Position numbers and translations under genes: made by a program. A DNA stretch of 33,198 nucleotides from Bacillota bacterium (GTDB lineage Bacteria > Bacillota > Desulfitobacteriia > Desulfitobacteriales > Desulfitobacteriaceae), in the NCBI GenBank assembly GCA_023390635.1, contig JAEWCM010000093.1, positions 1 through 33,198 of the forward strand. Direction: 5' to 3'. The notes under the pieces are model-generated. The model was not told the origin of the DNA, did no database searches, and saw nothing but the letters and a program-made list of their open reading frames with translations. Of this stretch, positions 22,581 to 30,873 are shown piece by piece; position 1 is the stretch's first letter, and each line of letters begins with the position of its first letter.

Positions 22581-23507
22581 ATGAAGAGAATGGTGGAATC
22601 GGTGAGTAGAGGAATATTCTTAATTTTGTTAGGAACTGTTTTTCTGCTAATCAACTTTAACTATCTGTCCTGGGGTTTTTGGTGGAATATCGGAAATTTG
22701 TGGCCCTTGATTTTGATTTTAACAGGAATCGGCTTGCTGCTCAGTAAGAAAATTCCCTTCACGGCGGTTTTAAGTGTTTTCCTTATATTTTTAATCGGCT
22801 ATTCTCTGATTTACGGAAACCGCTCCAACCCCTTTGATTTCACTAATTGGGAATGGAGCACGGATGGGGCAAAGGTGGAAACAGCTTTAAATGTGCCTGC
22901 CAATGACCAGATAAAAAAGGTTAAGCTGGTGTTGGATTTAGGCGGTAGTGCCCTAAATATTGATGCTTTGGATGAGCAGCAGGAAAAAGAGAGCTTGCTG
23001 GATGGGAAATTTTACGGACCCAATTCAAATTTGAAGCCGGAATTAAAGACGGAACAATCAGGGGATACGATGAGCGTCAAGTTTGATACAGATGGTATGA
23101 GCCTCAGAGGGACAGGTAAGTGGGATGTAGGATTATCCTCTAAGCCTGACTATGATATGAATATTGATGCAGGGGCGATCAACGGGGTGTTGGATTTCAG
23201 TCGGTTAAAAGTAGGTGCCCTCAATCTCGATACCGGTGCAAGCAATTTTGAACTGCATTTTGGCGATATGGCTGTGTCCAGCAAAGTTAGAATTGACAGT
23301 GCCGCTTCAAAGATCAAGCTGATTATTCCGGAATCTGTGGGCATTAAGGTACGGATAGATGGAATGGCGACCAGCACTAACTTTATGGGATCAGGATTGG
23401 TTGAGGACGGGAAGACCTGGGTCAGCAGCAACTATGATCAGGCACAAACTAAAATCGATTTTGACATTTCCATGGCAGCAGGTAATATTGAATTGGAGCA
23501 ACCTTAA
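22581..23507 (+). CDS. LiaF-like membrane protein with C-terminal beta-rich domain
   Basis: A 308-residue protein. The N-terminal part has about four hydrophobic segments (GIFLILLGTVFLLINFNYLS, NLWPLILILTGIGLLL and one near 60-80) of the LiaI/LiaF-like transmembrane region. Residues about 100-308 form a repetitive beta-strand domain with short Asp/Gly-bounded strands (for example VKLVLDLGGSALNIDAL, GALNLDTGASNFELHF, DISMAAGNIELEQ), as in LiaF C-terminal or DUF4097-type domains. In B. subtilis LiaF restrains the LiaRS cell-envelope stress system; no LiaRS pair is seen here. GGGGGGAT before ATG 22581 sets the start. Translationally coupled to the PspC gene, so the two probably act together in envelope-stress sensing. 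Confidence 0.82.
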   Translation: MKRMVESVSRGIFLILLGTVFLLINFNYLSWGFWWNIGNLWPLILILTGIGLLLSKKIPFTAVLSVFLIFLIGYSLIYGNRSNPFDFTNWEWSTDGAKVETALNVPANDQIKKVKLVLDLGGSALNIDALDEQQEKESLLDGKFYGPNSNLKPELKTEQSGDTMSVKFDTDGMSLRGTGKWDVGLSSKPDYDMNIDAGAINGVLDFSRLKVGALNLDTGASNFELHFGDMAVSSKVRIDSAASKIKLIIPESVGIKVRIDGMATSTNFMGSGLVEDGKTWVSSNYDQAQTKIDFDISMAAGNIELEQP

Positions 23508-23532
23508 TTGTAAGTTTTGAAAAGCACTTACT

Positions 23533-23568
23533 AAGCAATGAATGACGTTTTAGTCATTCATTGCTTAA
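23533..23568 (+). terminator. Hairpin after the PspC/LiaF-like operon
   Basis: TAAGCAATGAATGAC (23533-23547) pairs perfectly over 15 bases with GTCATTCATTGCTTA (23554-23568) around a six-base loop. The T-run is short, but the position, 25 bases after the stop, fits a terminator. Confidence 0.65.
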
Positions 23569-23600
23569 TATTAACTTATGGAATATTTTGGGATATCAAG

Positions 23601-23629
23601 TTGCCGGGAAAAAGGGCAGATGATATAAT
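23601..23629 (+). promoter_or_regulatory. Sigma-A promoter of the nucleotidyltransferase-scp region
   Basis: TTGCCG (23601-23606) and TATAAT (23624-23629), spacer 17 bases, end about 40 bases before the ATG at 23671. Confidence 0.7.
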
Positions 23630-23670
23630 CAGTACAACAAATATCGATATGAACAGTTTGGAGCGTACCG

Positions 23671-26232
23671 ATGGTAATCATACTTTCCCATCGCCAACAG
23701 GATTTTGATTCTCTGGCCTCGATGGTAGCTGTGCAAAAATTATATCCAGACAGTATCATGGTGATGGATGGCAAGGCCAATCCTTATGTGGAGGAGTTTT
23801 TGGCTTTATCCAGAGACCAGCTTCCTTTAAAAAGAGCTCAGGACATAGATCTGGACAGTATTGAACAGGTAATTCTGGTGGACACCCATGATTTGCAGAG
23901 GGCGGGAGAGATCGGAAAAAAGGTGTCCGGAATTGCCGGTCTGCCTCTGATTATTTATGATCATCATCCTTGTCTGACTCCGGTGCCTGAGGGAGCGACG
24001 ATCGAACCTGTAGGAGCTTGTGTCACCCTGCTGGTGGAGCAGTTGATGGCCAAGGGCATGTTATTGAGCGGATTTGAGGCTACCTTAATGGCATTAGGCA
24101 TCTATGAAGATACTGGCAGCCTGTTGTTCGAGACGACGACCGTCCGGGATATGCAGGCGGCGGCTTATTTGCTGGAACAAGGCAGTAATTTGGGTGTGGT
24201 AGCCGAATACTTACGAAAGCCCCTGACAGAGGAACAAAAAGACATATTTCATCAATTATTGGATCATGGTAATCGGGAAGATTGGGGCAACTCCTTGTTT
24301 ATTTCCTGGGCAGAATGTCCTGACTATGTGGGGGGGCTAGCCTTGGTCGCCCATCGGGTGGTTGAATTGGAAGGGGCAGATACTGCCTTTTTTGTTGTGA
24401 TGATGGAAAACCGAGTTTACCTGATTGGCCGCTCCCGAGGCAAAGGGTTGGCAGTTAATCAGATTGTAAAGGTTTTCGGAGGAGCAGGCCATGAACGGGC
24501 GGCTTCTGCCGTCATCAAAGGACAGCAGACAAGTAAAATCCTGGAAGAACTGAAAGAAGTCATTGGGGTAACGATCAAAGCACCGAACTTGGTGAAAGAT
24601 ATGATGAGCTATCCGGTCAAAACCATTGAGCCTGGGCTTACGCTCCAGGAGGCGGAGCAGGTTTTGCTTCGCTATGAGCATACCGGCGTACCGGTAAAAG
24701 AGGGAGACAAATTAATGGGCATTATCTCCCGCAGGGACGTAGAGAAGGCTCTGAAGCATGGCTTGGGTCATGCGCCGGTGAAAGGCTTTATGTCCACAAA
24801 GCTGGTTACGGCTGAGGCGGATGCTCCCTGGGAATCGGTACAGCGGCTGATGGTGGCCCATGATGTGGGCAGGATTCCAGTCATGGAGAAGGGAAGGCTG
24901 GTAGGTATTGTGTCCCGTTCCGACGTGCTGCGCTCTATACACGGCCAGGCTGTTCCGGTGGAGGGTACGCTGGTTCATGAGCGGAGTCAGGCCATGCGTC
25001 AGGACATCATCGGACTGATCGAAAGACTTGAGCCCAAGATGAGAAAAATTGTAGAAGTGGCTTTGCAGGCGGCGGAGGAAGGGCGCTATGCGGTATTTAT
25101 CGTGGGTGGTTTTGTCAGGGATTTACTCCTCCTTAAGCCGACTCAGGACTTGGATTTGGTGGTGGAAGGAGACGGTACCCGCTTTGCTTTAGATTTGGCA
25201 CACCGATTGCCGGAAGGGCAGCTGACCCTCCATGAGCAATTTGGAACGGCACGTCTTGATTTTTCCGAAAATGTGCATGTAGATATTGCCTGTGCCAGAA
25301 GGGAGTACTATCCTTATCCCGGCGCTTTACCACAGGTGGAGGAATCCTCTCTGCGTCAGGATCTGTTCCGGCGGGACTTTACCATTAATACGATGGCGAT
25401 CAGCCTCCATTCTTCCCATTTTGCTTATGGTGAGCTGATTGATTATTACGGGGGATATGGAGATCTGCGCAAGGGCAAGATCCGCTTTCTCCACAATTTG
25501 AGTTTCGTGGATGATCCGACCCGGATGGTCAGGGCCGTCCGTTTTGCCGGACGGTATACATTCACCTTGGCGACAGAGACCGGGGAAGGGTTGGAGACCG
25601 CGCTTAAGAATGGCATGCTGCGACGTCTCAGCAGTGAGCGTTTTACGGAAGAATTGCTTCATGTTTTTGCGGAGGACCGCTATGATGCGATGGGAGAATC
25701 TTTGGTCGAGTTGGGAATCTTGGAAAACTGGTTTGGTCAGAAGCTGCCTTGGTGCTTTGTTCCGGACCGGAAAGAGGGAAAGGATTGGCCGCTGGCAAAG
25801 CGTTGGCTGATGGCCCTGGGCACTATGACCGATGATGCGGTTATGCAAGTGATTCATAATTTGACACTTCCCAAGAAATTACGGGAAATCACCGACGTTT
25901 TCATAGAAACAAGAAAAACGTTCTTGACGATGGAATCGTTAGACTTGCTGACGGCGGATGAGTTTTTGTATAAAAAAGACAGGATCATTGCCGAGGCACT
26001 ATCCCACGATCCTCGGTTAGTAGTGCCCTTAAACCTGTACTTGAAGGCACTTTCCCGTTATCGGCCGGTTGTAGACGGAAAAAAATTGATAGAAATGGGA
26101 GTTGAGAGCGGCCCTCTGATCGGAGAGATTCTCAGCAGGCTCCGCAAGGCCTGGTTGACCGAAACAATAAGTTCGGAAGCGGAGGAAACGCATTACGCGA
26201 AAGAACTTTTAGAAAATTTATCAGAACACTGA
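23671..26232 (+). CDS. DHH-CBS-tRNA nucleotidyltransferase fusion (CCA- or A-adding enzyme)
   Basis: An 853-residue multidomain protein. Residues 1 to about 300 are a DHH/DHHA1 phosphoesterase: motif I HRQQDFDSLAS (7-17), VDTHD (70-74), YDHHP (96-100) and the late GGAGHERAASAV. Two CBS domains follow (about 307-420; VKDMMSYPVKTI, GVPVKEGDKLMGIISRRDV, GRIPVMEKGRLVGIVSRSDV). From about 455 comes a class II tRNA nucleotidyltransferase: VGGFVRDLLLLKPTQDLDLV with the metal-binding DLD near residue 492, RRDFTINTMAISL, DDPTRMVRAVRFAGR and RRLSSERFTEELL. The same domain order is known from the A-adding enzyme of Aquifex, so this may add only the final A, with CC supplied by another enzyme; a full CCA-adding role is the alternative. 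ATG 23671 follows GGAG by seven bases. Confidence 0.9.
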   Translation: MVIILSHRQQDFDSLASMVAVQKLYPDSIMVMDGKANPYVEEFLALSRDQLPLKRAQDIDLDSIEQVILVDTHDLQRAGEIGKKVSGIAGLPLIIYDHHPCLTPVPEGATIEPVGACVTLLVEQLMAKGMLLSGFEATLMALGIYEDTGSLLFETTTVRDMQAAAYLLEQGSNLGVVAEYLRKPLTEEQKDIFHQLLDHGNREDWGNSLFISWAECPDYVGGLALVAHRVVELEGADTAFFVVMMENRVYLIGRSRGKGLAVNQIVKVFGGAGHERAASAVIKGQQTSKILEELKEVIGVTIKAPNLVKDMMSYPVKTIEPGLTLQEAEQVLLRYEHTGVPVKEGDKLMGIISRRDVEKALKHGLGHAPVKGFMSTKLVTAEADAPWESVQRLMVAHDVGRIPVMEKGRLVGIVSRSDVLRSIHGQAVPVEGTLVHERSQAMRQDIIGLIERLEPKMRKIVEVALQAAEEGRYAVFIVGGFVRDLLLLKPTQDLDLVVEGDGTRFALDLAHRLPEGQLTLHEQFGTARLDFSENVHVDIACARREYYPYPGALPQVEESSLRQDLFRRDFTINTMAISLHSSHFAYGELIDYYGGYGDLRKGKIRFLHNLSFVDDPTRMVRAVRFAGRYTFTLATETGEGLETALKNGMLRRLSSERFTEELLHVFAEDRYDAMGESLVELGILENWFGQKLPWCFVPDRKEGKDWPLAKRWLMALGTMTDDAVMQVIHNLTLPKKLREITDVFIETRKTFLTMESLDLLTADEFLYKKDRIIAEALSHDPRLVVPLNLYLKALSRYRPVVDGKKLIEMGVESGPLIGEILSRLRKAWLTETISSEAEETHYAKELLENLSEH

Positions 26233-26310
26233 AGAAATACCGATAAGAACTTAATAATCCTGAAATAAACGGGAACAAAAATTCCGACATGCAGTTAAGG
26301 AGGAAAAAGC

Positions 26311-26958
26311 TTGTTTCAATCTGATTTGGCGTTTTATATTGCCAATATTCCAGCTTTACTGATTGGTTTTGCCTTTCATGAGTTTGCCCATGCCTGGGCC
26401 GCGGACCGTTTGGGTGATCCCACACCGCGCAGTCAGGGTCGCCTGACTTTAAATCCGATTGCCCATCTGGATTTGATGGGAACTCTGATGGCGCTGCTCT
26501 TTCGCTTTGGGTGGGCTAAGCCGGTGCAGACCAATCCCCGCTATTATAAAATGGACCCGATGAAGGGACATACGCTGGTGGCCTTAGCCGGTCCGGTCAT
26601 GAATCTGCTGGTGGCCTTTATTATGGCTTTCATTCTGGAAATCATTAACTTTACAATTGGAGATTCAGGATGGGGTGCCTCAGCTCTTTATATCGTATAT
26701 GCAGTTGTTTATATGAATTTAGGCTTGGCTGTATTTAATTTACTACCGATTCCTCCTTTAGACGGATTTTCCGTAGTTACCGGATTACTTCCTAGTAAAT
26801 GGGCATTTAAATTCAGGAATATTGAGCCCTACGGTTGGGTGATTATGCTCATATTAATATTCACTGGTCTGACTTCGTTAATATTATTTCCGGTAATCAG
26901 TGGTCTGTTTTATCTATTCGATTCATGTGCCTATTTTGTGATTTCTTTCTTTGTTTAA
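26311..26958 (+). CDS. Site-2 protease family (M50) metalloprotease
   Basis: A 215-residue membrane protease of the short M50 type without a PDZ domain. The zinc motif HEFAH is at residues 23-27 at the end of the first hydrophobic segment (IPALLIGFAFHEFAHAWAAD), and the third ligand lies in FNLLPIPPLDG (Asp151). Family markers between them are GRLTLNPIAHLDLMGTL, GWAKPVQTNP and ALAGPVMNLL. Four to five further hydrophobic segments follow. The TTG start is supported by AAGGAGG seven bases upstream. It lies 78 bases after the nucleotidyltransferase and 28 bases before scpA, an order seen in many Clostridia. It is not a SpoIVFB orthologue by architecture, as there are no CBS domains; the substrate is unknown. 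Confidence 0.92.
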   Translation: MFQSDLAFYIANIPALLIGFAFHEFAHAWAADRLGDPTPRSQGRLTLNPIAHLDLMGTLMALLFRFGWAKPVQTNPRYYKMDPMKGHTLVALAGPVMNLLVAFIMAFILEIINFTIGDSGWGASALYIVYAVVYMNLGLAVFNLLPIPPLDGFSVVTGLLPSKWAFKFRNIEPYGWVIMLILIFTGLTSLILFPVISGLFYLFDSCAYFVISFFV

Positions 26959-26986
26959 ACTATAACAGGGAGTGTTTGGCCAGATT

Positions 26987-27778
26987 ATGAACAATACTGT
27001 TCCCCTCATAGAGCTACCTGCCTTTCAGGGTCCGTTGGATCTTCTTTTGCATTTGATTCAGCAGGAAAAAGTGGATATTTATGATATTCCTATCGCCCGT
27101 ATTGCCGATCAGTTTGTTGCTACTTTACGGCAAATGGAAGAAATGGACATGGAAGTGACCAGCGAATTTTTAGTTCTGGCGGCCCAGCTATTATACATGA
27201 AGTCCAGAATGCTTTTACCCAAACCTCCCAAGGAAGAGTTGACAACAGAGGAGGAAGATCCCAGACAGGAATTGGTGGAGCGGTTGCTGGCCTATAAGGC
27301 GTACAAAGAAATTGCCCGAACTCTGAGCAGCCTGGAAAACGAGGCGGGACACAGCTATTTCCGGGAAATCGATGTGGAAGAACTTACGGCAGCTTTACCT
27401 AAAGAAGATCCTTTGAAGGGAATTGATTTTGAAGACTTGTGGAAGGCCTTCCAGCATGTGATCGAGCGGGTGGAAAAGGGTGAGGAGATTACTCACATTC
27501 CTGCGGATGAGATCTCCATTGAAATCATGGTGAAGGATGTTTGGCGGCGGGTACTTCTTCATCCGGATGGAATCTTTTTTGCCCGGTTATTGCGCGGAGG
27601 GGGCCGTTTGGAAGTGATTACTGCTTTTCTGGCTGTTCTCGAACTGCTTAAAGCAGGGCGGATTCGGGCGGAACAAGCCGGTATGAAAGGTGAAATCAGT
27701 ATTTTCCCTACGGAAAAGGCCTGGGAATTTAAAGAGGATGAAGCAGAAAGCACGGGTAAGTTAGAGGAGAAAGAGTAG
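26987..27778 (+). CDS. scpA: Segregation and condensation protein A
   Basis: ScpA is the kleisin subunit of the Smc-ScpAB condensin that organises and separates chromosomes. The 263-residue protein opens with the family signature LPAFQGPLDLLLHLIQQEKVD followed by DIYDIPIARIADQF. FLVLAAQLLYMKSRMLLPKP lies near residue 62, an acidic linker with EELTTEEEDPRQELVERLLA near 88, and the C-terminal winged helix has VTAFLAVLELLKAGRIRAEQ-like residues (it reads VITAFLAVLELLKAGRIRAE). GTG 26972 and ATG 26987 are both in frame; AGGGAG overlaps the GTG, and ATG 26987 gives a family-like N-terminus, but its spacing is long, so the start is not certain. Its stop abuts the scpB ATG. Confidence 0.95.
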   Translation: MNNTVPLIELPAFQGPLDLLLHLIQQEKVDIYDIPIARIADQFVATLRQMEEMDMEVTSEFLVLAAQLLYMKSRMLLPKPPKEELTTEEEDPRQELVERLLAYKAYKEIARTLSSLENEAGHSYFREIDVEELTAALPKEDPLKGIDFEDLWKAFQHVIERVEKGEEITHIPADEISIEIMVKDVWRRVLLHPDGIFFARLLRGGGRLEVITAFLAVLELLKAGRIRAEQAGMKGEISIFPTEKAWEFKEDEAESTGKLEEKE

Positions 27779-28375
27779 ATGCTTTTCAGAGAACGTGAAG
27801 TGGGTGCCTTAGAAGCTATTTTATTTATGGCGCAGGAAAATCTTTCATTCAACCAGTTGGGCAATTTGCTGGAAATTCCGGCAGATGATGTGAAGGAATT
27901 GGTGGATGAACTGAAACGACGGTATGATGATCCAGCCAGCGGTTTTATGTTGGTACAGAGTGATGAGGGGATACGCTTAAGCACTAAAAAAGAATTTTCT
28001 CGTTACATTGAAACAATGTATAAACAACCTGCCCAGAGCCTTTCCAATGCAGCTTTAGAGGTGCTTTCCATTGTGGCCTATAAGCAGCCGGTAACTAAGG
28101 GCGAGATTGAGTTTTTGCGGGGAGTTCAGTCAGACCGGGCGGTGGCAACTTTATTGGAGAAAGGGCTAATCAAAGAAGTTGGGAGAAAAGACGGGCCGGG
28201 GCGTCCCATCTTATATGGAACAACCGATCAGTTTCTCCTGCATTTCGGTCTTCAGTCTATCTCTCAATTGCCGGTCTTAAAGCAAGAGACAGGACTGGAC
28301 GAAGAAGAACGGGAAATGCTTGAACTGATACAGATAGAAACAAAAACTGTGTCTGAAAATAAAACAGGAGAATAA
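27779..28375 (+). CDS. scpB: Segregation and condensation protein B
   Basis: ScpB is the winged-helix partner that binds ScpA as a dimer in the Smc complex. The 198-residue protein has the first winged-helix domain (EVGALEAILFMAQENLSFNQ, 6-25), SGFMLVQSDEGIRLSTKKEF and the second domain with the strongly conserved LSNAALEVLSIVAYKQPVTK near 83-102, then EIEFLRGVQSDRAVATLLEK and GRKDGPGRPILYGTTDQFLL. The C-terminal tail is acidic. ATG 27779 follows directly on the scpA stop, with GAGGAG about nine bases upstream inside scpA. Gene order scpA-scpB is near-universal in Firmicutes. Confidence 0.96.
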   Translation: MLFREREVGALEAILFMAQENLSFNQLGNLLEIPADDVKELVDELKRRYDDPASGFMLVQSDEGIRLSTKKEFSRYIETMYKQPAQSLSNAALEVLSIVAYKQPVTKGEIEFLRGVQSDRAVATLLEKGLIKEVGRKDGPGRPILYGTTDQFLLHFGLQSISQLPVLKQETGLDEEEREMLELIQIETKTVSENKTGE

Positions 28376-28421
28376 GAAGGTACGAATAAGGAAAGGCTAT
28401 TCTTTCAGGAGGGGTTTTTCC

Positions 28422-29072
28422 TTGCGCTTCTTAGCTTTCTTCCTGGTTTCGTCATTATTTTTTTGTATAGGATTATTGATTAAGGCAGAAGTAGATTTTC
28501 GCTACCGCCGTTTCAATGAAGAAGATACGATTACCATGCAGCTCAAAGCCTTGCATGGTTTATGGCATTTTACGCTGCAAGTTCCGACGGTTAAATTAGC
28601 GTGGGAAGAAAAGGGTCCGCAGGTAGAGATTGCTCAGGAATCTCATTCAGCATTAAGCGAGCCTCGTCAACAAAAAGCTAAAGTCCATGTGCGCTTTTGG
28701 AAATGGAGTTTTTTCTATTATTTATGGCCAAAGGTGTTCCAGATTCTCCAGAAGTTGAATCAGGTAAAAAAGCATTTTTATCAGGGAATTCATTTAACAG
28801 CTTTGGAGTTTAAAGCAGAAGTGGGTTTTGAAAATCCTGCTTATACGGCTTTAGCAGCCGGGGCATTTTGGAGTGTGATCGGTAATTCTATTGCCAAGCT
28901 TTACAAGCAAGTGCAGGTAGAGGTGACTGAACCGCAGATCATGGTAGTGCCTATGTTTCAAAAAACTGGGTTTTCATGTGATTTCCACTGTATATTTAAA
29001 TTGAGAATCGGCCATATTATCTTTGCTGGATTAAATTTGCTGCGCGTTTTTAAGTGGGGCATAAGGGGGTAA
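28422..29072 (+). CDS. DUF2953 protein, sporulation-associated
   Basis: A 216-residue protein with one N-terminal membrane segment (FLAFFLVSSLFFCIGLLIKA, about 3-22) and a beta-rich body. DUF2953 features are YRRFNEEDTITMQLKALHGL near residue 27, FEVGFENPAYTALAAGAFWS-like residues near 132 (it reads AEVGFENPAYTALAAGAFWS) and a final VPMFQKTGFSCDFHCIFKLR with the I-H-x-I-F/C-type ending. In B. subtilis the homologue YtfI precedes YtfJ, and the same pair is present here. No enzymatic role is known. The TTG start has AGGAGGGG seven bases upstream. The stop is five bases before the ytfJ ATG. Confidence 0.82.
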   Translation: MRFLAFFLVSSLFFCIGLLIKAEVDFRYRRFNEEDTITMQLKALHGLWHFTLQVPTVKLAWEEKGPQVEIAQESHSALSEPRQQKAKVHVRFWKWSFFYYLWPKVFQILQKLNQVKKHFYQGIHLTALEFKAEVGFENPAYTALAAGAFWSVIGNSIAKLYKQVQVEVTEPQIMVVPMFQKTGFSCDFHCIFKLRIGHIIFAGLNLLRVFKWGIRG

Positions 29073-29077
29073 AGGTA

Positions 29078-29569
29078 ATGGCCAATCACCCGATTGAATC
29101 ATTGATGAAGACAGCTATGGAGAGTATCCAAGGAATGGTTGACGTAAACACGATTGTGGGCGATCCTGTGGAAACTCACGACGGATCGGTGATTATTCCA
29201 ATTACGAAAGTTGCTTGTGGTTTTGCCGCCGGTGGTAGTGAATTTGCCCCTCCGGATGGGAAGAAGAAACAAGGTCACGAAGGGGAAGGCAATCCTGGAG
29301 AACAGGCCAAGACCGAAGGTGGAGGAGAATTTCCCTTCGGTGGAGGCAGCGGTGCAGGGGTATCGGTGCAGCCGGTAGGCTTTTTGGTGGTGGGTAATGG
29401 TCAGGTGCGTTTGCTGCCGATTGATGGAAATGTAATTCTTGATCGCTTGATCGATACCACACCAAACCTGTTGGATCGGATTTTTTCCACGGTGCGGAAA
29501 AATAAAGAGCAGTCCAAAGAGAAATGTGATGATACACCTAAAGAGAAGATTATTGTGACGGAAGTTTAA
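29078..29569 (+). CDS. ytfJ: Spore protein YtfJ/GerW
   Basis: A 163-residue protein of the YtfJ (GerW) family, made in the forespore and linked to germination with L-alanine in B. subtilis. The family core is NHPIESLMKTAMESIQGMVD, NTIVGDPVETHDGSVIIPIT, KVACGFAAGGSEF and later VSVQPVGFLVVGNGQVRLLP. The middle (about residues 64-92) is a Gly/Lys/Glu-rich low-complexity loop. The open frame starts eight codons earlier inside DUF2953; the ATG at 29078, after GGGGG and AAAGG, gives the usual N-terminus. A terminator follows at 29590. In Clostridia scpB-DUF2953-ytfJ is commonly followed by dacB/spmAB; here those genes are absent and an ion exchanger follows. Confidence 0.92.
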   Translation: MANHPIESLMKTAMESIQGMVDVNTIVGDPVETHDGSVIIPITKVACGFAAGGSEFAPPDGKKKQGHEGEGNPGEQAKTEGGGEFPFGGGSGAGVSVQPVGFLVVGNGQVRLLPIDGNVILDRLIDTTPNLLDRIFSTVRKNKEQSKEKCDDTPKEKIIVTEV

Positions 29570-29589
29570 GTCTGGTTGCAAAAGAAATG

Positions 29590-29639
29590 AGAGCTGCCGT
29601 AAAATAGTAAGTTAGTTCTATTTTACAGTGGCTCTTTTT
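29590..29639 (+). terminator. Terminator after ytfJ
   Basis: GAGCTGCCGTAAAATAG (29591-29607) pairs with CTATTTTACAGTGGCTC (29618-29634) with a few inner mismatches, followed by TTTTT. It closes the 23671-29569 run of plus-strand genes. Confidence 0.8.
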
Positions 29640-29715
29640 GTTTTCAGAATGGTACATTGAACGGGAAGAGGACATATTTCCATCATTTTAGCCAGGTTCT
29701 TAGCCAAAACATGAA

Positions 29716-29743
29716 TTGTGGAATTTATGGAAATTGATATAAT
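29716..29743 (+). promoter_or_regulatory. Sigma-A promoter of the cation exchanger
   Basis: TTGTGG (29716-29721) and TATAAT (29738-29743), with a 16-base spacer, stand about 47 bases before the GTG start at 29791. Confidence 0.55.
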
Positions 29744-29790
29744 AGGGTAAGATTAACGAGCATTAATAAATGGAAGTGAGGATCTCTGCC

Positions 29791-30834
29791 GTGAAAATAT
29801 TGAAGTATTTGTTGATCTTTGTGCCCGTCAGCATCATTGGGGAATGGTTGCACTGGGACCCTATTCTGATGTTCGTCCTTTCTGCCCTGGCCATCATTCC
29901 CCTGGCAGGATTAATGGGAGAGGCGACAGAGGAAATCTCTTTTTATACAGGGCCGCGGGTCGGAGGATTTCTCAATGCCACGTTTGGTAATCTGACGGAA
30001 CTGATCATCGCGTTCTTTGCTCTGAAAGCCGGTCTGTTTGACGTGGTCAAGGCTTCCATTGCCGGTTCGGTGATCGGCAATATCCTCCTGGTCTTAGGAG
30101 CCAGCATGCTTTTAGGCGGGTTGAAGTATAAGACCCAGCACTTCAACGCCAAAGTGGTAGGGGTCAATGCGAGCATGCTGCTGTTTGCAGTGATTGGATT
30201 ATGCGTACCGGCGATCTTTACCCACACGGTGAACCCCGAATTGCTCAATACGCGCTATGAAGGATTAAGCGTGATTGTAGCCGGGATTATGTTTTTAATC
30301 TATATCCTCAGCCTGTTTTTCTCCTTTTACACACATAAAGATCTCTATGCCACCGAACACGGGGACGAGGGCACGGCCAAGTGGTCCCTGACGAAAGCGA
30401 TTGCCGTGCTGGTGGGAGTGACGGTGTTTATCGGTCTAGAGAGTGAATTCTTCGTCAGTGCGGTGGAACCGATGACAGAGGCTTTGGGTTTGAGCGAATT
30501 CTTCGTCGGCATTATCCTGATCCCGATCATCGGCAATGCGGCGGAACACAGTACGGCCATTGTGATGGCCATGAAAAACAAGATGGATGTGGCGGTGGAG
30601 ATTGCCATCGGTTCCAGTCTGCAGGTAATCCTATTTGTGGCTCCCGTGCTGATCTTCCTTAGTTTGCTGTTTACCCCCATGAGCATCGTCTTTAATGAGT
30701 TCGAATTGGTTGCCCTGATTTTTTCCGTGCTGATTGCCAACCGACTGGCCAGCGATGGGGAGTCCAACTGGCTGGAGGGAGTGCAGCTGATTGCTGTGTA
30801 TTTGATTATCGCCGTGGCATTCTTTATCCTTTGA
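29791..30834 (+). CDS. cax: Calcium/proton exchanger (CaCA/CAX family)
   Basis: A 347-residue antiporter with about eleven hydrophobic segments that exports Ca2+ in exchange for H+. The two CaCA repeats are plain: alpha-1 in GGFLNATFGNLTELIIAFFA (preceded by GEATEEISFYTGPRVG) and alpha-2 in GNAAEHSTAIVMAMKNKMDV, with SVIGNILLVLGASMLLGG and EIAIGSSLQVILFVAPVLI completing each. The Glu residues in these repeats bind the ion. The open frame begins at ATG 29770, but that codon has no ribosome-binding site and GAGG at 29778-29781 lies inside the extension, nine bases before GTG 29791, which gives the N-terminus KILKYLLIFVPVSIIGEWL. It has its own promoter and terminator. A link with Ca-dipicolinate loading of spores is conceivable but is not shown by the sequence. 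Confidence 0.94.
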   Translation: MKILKYLLIFVPVSIIGEWLHWDPILMFVLSALAIIPLAGLMGEATEEISFYTGPRVGGFLNATFGNLTELIIAFFALKAGLFDVVKASIAGSVIGNILLVLGASMLLGGLKYKTQHFNAKVVGVNASMLLFAVIGLCVPAIFTHTVNPELLNTRYEGLSVIVAGIMFLIYILSLFFSFYTHKDLYATEHGDEGTAKWSLTKAIAVLVGVTVFIGLESEFFVSAVEPMTEALGLSEFFVGIILIPIIGNAAEHSTAIVMAMKNKMDVAVEIAIGSSLQVILFVAPVLIFLSLLFTPMSIVFNEFELVALIFSVLIANRLASDGESNWLEGVQLIAVYLIIAVAFFIL

Positions 30835-30873
30835 GGAATAAGAGGTAACATTAAAAGAAGAATATAAAAATGT

